Shown: in pieces, positions 5,810-9,725 of the stretch
Layout of the letters: every line of letters starts with the position of its first letter
How positions within the stretch are numbered: the first letter of the stretch is position 1
Source of the DNA: Armatimonadota bacterium
GTDB lineage: Bacteria; Armatimonadota; Armatimonadia; Armatimonadales; Armatimonadaceae
DNA length: 9,725 nucleotides
Assembly (NCBI GenBank): GCA_014381035.1
Contig: JACMIS010000413.1
Span: 1 to 9,725, forward strand
Direction of reading: 5' to 3'
The notes under the pieces: model-generated
Told to the model about the DNA's origin: nothing
Databases searched by the model: none
Seen by the model: only the letters and a program-made list of their open reading frames with translations
Program-made: the position numbers and the translations under genes

Positions 5810-5835
5810 CACGGGAAGGAAACTCCTGCCCCGTG
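5810..5835 (+). promoter_or_regulatory. Hairpin in the pilM leader
   Basis: CACGGG (5810-5815) pairs with CCCGTG (5830-5835), and inside it AGGA (5817-5820) pairs with TCCT (5824-5827) around AAC. The stem-loop sits about 15 bases into the predicted leader and 65 bases before the start codon. It resembles no riboswitch I know; it may stabilise the message or be regulatory. Confidence 0.4.
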
Positions 5836-5900
5836 CGCGAACGTATACATCCGTATCATGTACGCAACCATTTTTGGACAAAAAGGACAACAGAAGCGCA

Positions 5901-7322
5901 GTGGCTAACAGACCGAGCGGTGGAACATTTGTGGGACTCGACATCGGAACCGCGACCATTAAAGCGGTCGAGGTGAAGGGCGCGGGAGCCAACCTTCAGG
6001 TGACGGCTCTCGGCATCGCCGACACGCCGCCAGGGACGATCCAGCAGGGGCTGGTTTCGGACGCGAAAATCCTCGGCGCGGCGATCAAATCCTTGCTAAC
6101 AAAAAGCGGCATCCGCCCCGGCAGATGCGTTTCGGCGGCGTCCGGCAACGCAGGCGTCGTGGTTCGCGTCATCGAAGTGCCGAAAATGACCCCCAAAGAC
6201 CTCGCGGAAACCATGAAATGGGAAATCGAGCGTCACATCCCGTTCGCGGCGAACGATGTGGAGATGGGGTACCAGAAAATTGACGATCCCCAATCGGATT
6301 CCGACCCGAACAACCCGAACATGGAAGTGCTTCTTGCCGTCGCGCAGCGCGACATGGTCGCGGAGCATCTGAAAACATTGGAATCCGCCGGTTTGCAACC
6401 CTTCTCCATAGACGTCGAGCCGCTCGCCATCGGCCGCGCGCTCCTCGATCTGGACAACAGCGGTTTGGGCTCGCGGAATGTCGCGGTGGTCAACATCGGC
6501 GCGGCAAACACGGATGTCGGGATCTACAAAGCCGGAACGCTCCGATTCCCGCGCGCCGTTCCTATCGCGGGCGACAACTTCACCCGTGCGATTGCCGACC
6601 ATTTGGGTATCAATATGGATCAAGCCGAAGACGAAAAGCGGAAGAGCGCGGCGATCCTGATGGACGTCCTGGAGTCCGCACAGGCCGCCCCGCCCGACGA
6701 TCCCTTCGGAGATGGTAACTTCGGCGGCTCGCCGTTCGACACGACGGGTGTCCCACCCGCGAACCCGTTCGACGCCGCGCCGGTCCCGCCCGCGAACCCG
6801 TTCGACTCTCCCGCCGCGCCGCCCACGAACCCGTTCGAAGCCCCGCCGGTCAACCCGTTCGGTGACCCGGTACCCGCCAATCCGTTCGATGTGGCTCCCG
6901 TGAACCCGTTCGATACCGCAGCGGGCGATCCCGCCGCCGCGTCGCCGTTCGGTGCGCCCGCGCAACCGCTCGCGCCGGAAGACCCGCATCGCCGCAGACA
7001 GCGCGAGATCTTCGATGCGCTGGTGCCGGTCCTTGCGGAACTGGCGGTCGAAGTAGGGCGAAGCGTGGACTTTTTCCGTTCCCGCTACCCGACTGAGGCG
7101 ATTGATCAGGTGGTCTTATGTGGCGGTTCGGCGCAGATCGTGGATCTGGACAAATTCTTCCAGCGCGAACTCAATATTCCGACGCGAATCGCGAATCCGT
7201 TCCAATCGGTGCGCGTCAGCAGCCGGCAGATGGACCCGGCGACGCTCGACAAGATCGCGCCCGCTTTCGCGGTCGCACTCGGTCTTGCTACCCGCGATGC
7301 CATCATCGGGTCGGATAAGTAA
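5901..7322 (+). CDS. pilM: Type IV pilus assembly protein PilM with NPF-repeat insert
   Basis: This is a 473-residue PilM, the cytoplasmic actin-like ATPase that docks on PilN beneath the pilus machine. The N-terminal phosphate-1 motif GLDIGTATIKAVEV is at about 12-25. VIEVPKMTPKDLAETMKWEIERHIPF (about 90-115) is the typical PilM block. NIGAANTDVGIY (about 198-209) is phosphate-2, VVLCGGSA (about 404-411) is the adenosine motif and IAPAFAVALGLA (about 452-463) is the C-terminal signature. Between the conserved AEDEKRKS region and the RQREIFDALVP helix lies a Pro/Ala/NPF-rich insert of about 90 residues, so the protein exceeds the usual length of about 350. I prefer GTG 5901 because AAAAGGA precedes it by 13 bases; TTG 5874 would add nine residues but has no ribosome site. 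It is first in the pil cluster. Confidence 0.9.
   Translation: MANRPSGGTFVGLDIGTATIKAVEVKGAGANLQVTALGIADTPPGTIQQGLVSDAKILGAAIKSLLTKSGIRPGRCVSAASGNAGVVVRVIEVPKMTPKDLAETMKWEIERHIPFAANDVEMGYQKIDDPQSDSDPNNPNMEVLLAVAQRDMVAEHLKTLESAGLQPFSIDVEPLAIGRALLDLDNSGLGSRNVAVVNIGAANTDVGIYKAGTLRFPRAVPIAGDNFTRAIADHLGINMDQAEDEKRKSAAILMDVLESAQAAPPDDPFGDGNFGGSPFDTTGVPPANPFDAAPVPPANPFDSPAAPPTNPFEAPPVNPFGDPVPANPFDVAPVNPFDTAAGDPAAASPFGAPAQPLAPEDPHRRRQREIFDALVPVLAELAVEVGRSVDFFRSRYPTEAIDQVVLCGGSAQIVDLDKFFQRELNIPTRIANPFQSVRVSSRQMDPATLDKIAPAFAVALGLATRDAIIGSDK
6690..6965 (+). repeat. NPF-motif repeat array within pilM
   Basis: This in-frame, degenerate repeat of roughly 24-33 bases encodes PP(A/T)NPFD-like units. It gives six NPF tripeptides and three DPF/SPF variants in about 92 residues. 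The DNA repeats cccgcgaacccgttcga with third-position drift, so selection on protein sequence looks likely. The region is predicted to be disordered and would project from the actin fold. Confidence 0.85.
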
Positions 7323-7433
7323 GGGTTAGTGGTCAGATGCCGGTGATCGTTTGATTACCGCGTCTACTGATTACGAACTATCGGTCACTGACAAAAAATA
7401 GTTGAAGTCAAGTTAGCGCGTCGTAGTCAAAAT

Positions 7434-7464
7434 CGTGGAGTGATATCTTTCGCTCCCCGTTTTT
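7434..7464 (+). terminator. Rho-independent terminator between pilM and pilN
   Basis: GGAGTGA (7437-7443) pairs with TCGCTCC (7450-7456) around a six-base loop TATCTT, with one G-T wobble. CG (7434-7435) and CG (7458-7459) extend the stem across a T/C mismatch. TTTTT (7460-7464) follows directly. Shape and U-tract are canonical. It lies 112 bases after the pilM stop and 47 before pilN, so it could be a full stop, a partial terminator setting PilM:PilN dosage, or an attenuator. Confidence 0.7.
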
Positions 7465-7511
7465 GCTGTTGACGTACAACGTCCATCCAAGGAAACGATA
7501 CAGAAAAGCCT

Positions 7512-8315
7512 ATGTCGGCACTCCGAATCAATCTATTACCGGCGTACATCGCCGAGACAAAAAACACCAAAAAGGCAATTTTCGCCTTTTCGGCACTGTT
7601 CGTTGCTGCCGTCGCGGGATCGTTGTTCTACTACACGGTTCGGCAGGGGCAGACCACGGAAATGGAACAAAGTGCCGACGCCAAGGAACAGCAAGCGACC
7701 ACGAAGGCGGCCGAAGTGGCTGCTATCGAGTCGGAATCCAGTAAACTGCGTGCCCAGATCGCGCCTATCGGCGACCGGGTGAAGTTCGTTCAGGATGTCC
7801 GCTTCTATAATACGTGGGTGCAGAAGATCTATCGCCGCGCGGCGCGATATACCGATAACCGGGTCGAATACTCCTCCATGGCGGTAAATGCAGGTACCCT
7901 TGCCATGACCGGGTATGTCACCGCCGGACCGGGACCGGTTCCTGCGGTCGACAATCTCGCCCGCTATCTGATCACCTTTTACGGCAACCCGGATGTGACG
8001 GCGGTGTCGGTAACGGGACCTCCCGGATGGCAGCGCCCGTCGCAAGCGTCCGTGAATCCGCTCGAGCAACCGACCGGGGTTTCGTCCGCGCAAGGATTCA
8101 GTTTCTCGGTGAATGCGACGCTACTACGCGCACTGCAGCGCCCCCTGTTGCCCGCCACCCTCACCGATGCTCTCGTTGTCACCGAACCCGTCCCGACAGG
8201 TGCGCCTGTGATCGCGGGCGGGACGCCTGCCGCACCGGGAGCGAACCCGGCTGTGCCGCCCGCGCCCGGGGTGCCCGTACCTTCCGAAGCAACGGGACAA
8301 GAGGAAGACCGGTAG
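7512..8315 (+). CDS. pilN: Type IV pilus inner-membrane protein PilN
   Basis: This is a 267-residue bitopic inner-membrane protein. The cytoplasmic N-terminus has RINLLP at 5-10, the conserved motif that binds the PilM groove. One membrane helix follows (about 22-42), then a periplasmic Glu/Ala-rich coiled coil (about 47-85) and an alpha/beta domain (about 95-210) that would pair with PilO. The C-terminal tail of about 45 residues is Pro/Ala/Gly-rich, an addition to the usual length of about 200. The start is ATG at 7512; the nearest ribosome-like sequence (AAGGAA, 7489-7494) is rather far. A TTGACG at 7469-7474, just past the terminator, could be a -35 for a separate pilN promoter, but its -10 is unclear (GATACA at 7497-7502, 22 bases on). 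Confidence 0.85.
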   Translation: MSALRINLLPAYIAETKNTKKAIFAFSALFVAAVAGSLFYYTVRQGQTTEMEQSADAKEQQATTKAAEVAAIESESSKLRAQIAPIGDRVKFVQDVRFYNTWVQKIYRRAARYTDNRVEYSSMAVNAGTLAMTGYVTAGPGPVPAVDNLARYLITFYGNPDVTAVSVTGPPGWQRPSQASVNPLEQPTGVSSAQGFSFSVNATLLRALQRPLLPATLTDALVVTEPVPTGAPVIAGGTPAAPGANPAVPPAPGVPVPSEATGQEEDR

Positions 8316-8353
8316 TCTACAGTGGCAGTCGTGACGATAAAGGGATTTAAAGC

Positions 8354-9172
8354 GTGTTAGCAAAGATTAAATGGTTTCAGGTAGCGATCATTCTGGTGGT
8401 GCTCACCACGCTCGCTGTTGCCGGTATATTCATCTTCTTGATCAAGCCGATGAATGAACGGTTCACTGCGGCGGAGGAGAAACTGGCTGCCCAGACGACC
8501 GCCCTCGCTACGGCGGAAGGGAAACTCAACCCCGCCAAAGCCGACCGGGTCAAGGCGCGGCAGGAAGTCGTCGTCGCCAAGCGTGAGTGGGCGCGATATG
8601 ATCGTGCGTTGATGCCGAATATCGACCTCACCAACCGATTCACCGCGACGCGGCAACTGTGGAACGAGCAACTGCGTGTGCTCGGCCCGAAGGTGCTCAA
8701 GTTCCTGTACGCGGACCGCAGTGTGCGTGTCGTGTCGGAAAGCATCGCGATTCCCGCGCCGGTCGGCGACCCGAATGCCGTGGTGCAAAAGGTGTTCACC
8801 TATCCGCTCGGGAACGTCACCGTTGCGGGCAATTTCGAGCAAGTGCTGAAGCACACGGAGCGATGGAACCGATTCGACCGCCTCGCCCTCGTGGACGGTC
8901 TGACCCTTTCGGGGAACTCGCCGACGCTGACCGGCACCTACACGGTGACTCTCTACGAAATCACGCACTTCGATAAGGTGGGACCCGCGATCCAGCAGGC
9001 GACCCCGGCGACCGGTGGCGGTGGCTTCCCGGGCGGCGGCGGTGGTTTCCCTGGTGCTCCTCCTGGATTTTCACCGGGTGTCCCTCCCTCATTTGGACCG
9101 AACGGTCCAAATGGCGGACAGCCGACGTTTGCGCCGCCGCCCCCGGGTGCACAAGACGGGCAGGAGCGATAG
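8354..9172 (+). CDS. pilO: Type IV pilus inner-membrane protein PilO
   Basis: This is a 272-residue bitopic protein with a GTG start; AAAGGGA lies at 8339-8345, a good distance upstream. The cytoplasmic tail is short (MLAKIKW). A membrane helix spans about 9-30 and a periplasmic coiled coil about 33-80. A ferredoxin-like core follows (about 125-205), where GNVTVAGNFEQVLKHTERWNRF...LTLSG...LTGTYTVTLY matches the usual PilO strand-helix-strand pattern. From about 218 on the chain is a Gly/Pro/Phe low-complexity tail (GGGGFPGGGGGFPG and similar) that ordinary PilO lacks. It forms a heterodimer with PilN in the periplasm. It begins 38 bases after pilN and ends three bases before the next gene. 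Confidence 0.83.
   Translation: MLAKIKWFQVAIILVVLTTLAVAGIFIFLIKPMNERFTAAEEKLAAQTTALATAEGKLNPAKADRVKARQEVVVAKREWARYDRALMPNIDLTNRFTATRQLWNEQLRVLGPKVLKFLYADRSVRVVSESIAIPAPVGDPNAVVQKVFTYPLGNVTVAGNFEQVLKHTERWNRFDRLALVDGLTLSGNSPTLTGTYTVTLYEITHFDKVGPAIQQATPATGGGGFPGGGGGFPGAPPGFSPGVPPSFGPNGPNGGQPTFAPPPPGAQDGQER
9091..9112. repeat. Perfect 10-bp inverted repeat inside pilO
   Basis: ATTTGGACCG (9091-9100) and CGGTCCAAAT (9103-9112) are exact reverse complements around AA. The site lies in the low-complexity tail (SFGPNGPN), 64 bases before the next start codon. It may be an operator, an RNA hairpin or chance in a repetitive tail. No T-run follows, so it is not a terminator. Confidence 0.75.
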
Positions 9173-9175
9173 ATT

Positions 9176-9725
9176 ATGACAACACCACCTATGGAACCCA
9201 ATTTGTCTGACACGACCTCGGTCGCGAAGCCGGTCAAAGCCGGTCCGCCGCGCGCGTTACTACTTGGCGGCGTCGTGCTCGGACTCGCCGGTGCGGCTGC
9301 GGCAGGATTCTATTTCCTGAATCCAGCGAATAATGCTGAGGATGTCGCAACGGATACGCCCGTCGCTCCCGTCCAGCAGGCTCCGGCACCACCGGTGCCA
9401 CGACCGACTGCGCCCGTCCCGGCGGCGAAACCGGCGGTAGACCCGTCGAAAGCACAGGCGGCGCAGGCACTCGGGGCATTTCCCGGGCGCATTCGTCTCG
9501 ACACTTCGTTTGACAACGTGCCCACCAGTCTCGGCGGCGACGGGAAGCGTGTTTTTCCGGCGGCCTCGACCCCGGTCGCGAACAATGCGGGGAAGGCGAA
9601 GCCGATTATACAGGGCAAGCTGCCCAGTGGGCGTGTAGATCCGTTCGTCTCGCGCCTGATTGTCCCGCTGACCCGCGAATTCGCCTACACCCTCGCGGTG
9701 CCGATCCGACTCGCGCCGCCGGCAC
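9176..9725 (+). CDS. Pilus-cluster inner-membrane protein, PilP-like (3' end outside window)
   Basis: The frame is open from ATG 9176 to the end of the window (183 complete codons). AGGAG at 9162-9166 gives an ideal ribosome site, and the start lies three bases after the pilO stop. Residues 1-26 are polar with a few Lys/Arg. A membrane helix follows (about 27-48: ALLLGGVVLGLAGAAAAGFYF), then a Pro/Ala/Val-rich periplasmic linker (about 60-90). GKLPSGRVDPF (147-157) carries the G-R-x-D-P-F motif typical of PilP. Next comes VSRLIVPLTREFAYTLAVPIRL. PilP bridges the PilN/PilO dimer and the secretin PilQ, and the position after pilO supports that role. Standard PilP is a lipoprotein with a Cys lipobox; this one has a membrane anchor instead, so I give no symbol. 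Confidence 0.65.
   Translation, partial: MTTPPMEPNLSDTTSVAKPVKAGPPRALLLGGVVLGLAGAAAAGFYFLNPANNAEDVATDTPVAPVQQAPAPPVPRPTAPVPAAKPAVDPSKAQAAQALGAFPGRIRLDTSFDNVPTSLGGDGKRVFPAASTPVANNAGKAKPIIQGKLPSGRVDPFVSRLIVPLTREFAYTLAVPIRLAPPA

Noticed and set aside
5858..5908. Short ATG-started frame (16 codons) in the pilM leader as a leader peptide
   Set aside because: It has no ribosome site and no run of regulatory codons, and it ends just inside pilM without a clear attenuator structure.
6096..6989. 297-codon minus-strand open frame
   Set aside because: It is antisense to pilM; the repeated RGVERVRG-type residues only mirror the NPF-repeat DNA.

Overview
The window looks like a chromosomal segment of a free-living, diderm-type bacterium. 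It is moderately GC-rich and densely coded. It holds housekeeping export genes (tatB-like, tatA, secG), a LexA-family repressor and the start of a type IV pilus assembly cluster (pilM, pilN, pilO and a pilP-like gene). The PilM/N/O proteins are divergent and carry long low-complexity tails or inserts. Together with the GTG starts and the tat-sec arrangement this suggests a deep-branching phylum, perhaps Armatimonadota, but that is an inference and I cannot confirm it. I see no phage genes, transposase, CRISPR array, tRNA or rRNA.

Layout. Positions 3-56 may be the tail of an upstream gene, followed by a degenerate octamer repeat (54-90). Gene 107-859 (+) encodes an HTH / coiled-coil / J-like protein. 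Next is a plus-strand export operon, tatB-like (947-1414), tatA (1432-1659) and secG (1675-1923), closed by a hairpin at 1944-1982. A convergent spacer (1983-2308) separates it from a minus-strand unit: ABC-2 permease (5096-4272), exported protein (4275-2953) and lexA-like (2968-2309), joined by 3- and 16-base overlaps. A divergent spacer with a near-perfect 42-bp palindrome (5141-5182) precedes a VOC/glyoxalase-family gene (5300-5755, +). A good promoter (5760-5789) then starts the pilus cluster: pilM (5901-7322), a probable terminator (7434-7464), pilN (7512-8315), pilO (8354-9172) and a truncated inner-membrane protein with a PilP-like GRxDPF motif (9176 to the end).

How the genes work together. 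TatA/TatB move folded proteins across the inner membrane and SecG assists SecYEG, so the first operon supplies export. The pil genes encode the inner-membrane alignment complex: cytoplasmic actin-like PilM binds the PilN N-terminus (INLLP motif), PilN pairs with PilO in the periplasm, and the PilP-like protein would connect to the secretin.

The most unusual points are four. The LexA-like protein keeps an Ala-Gly cleavage pair but has lost the Ser/Lys catalytic dyad, and it is coupled to a membrane/exported protein pair. PilM has an insert of about 90 residues built from NPF repeats. A likely terminator sits between pilM and pilN. The window also holds several long palindromes, at 5141-5182, 9091-9112 and 2160-2176.
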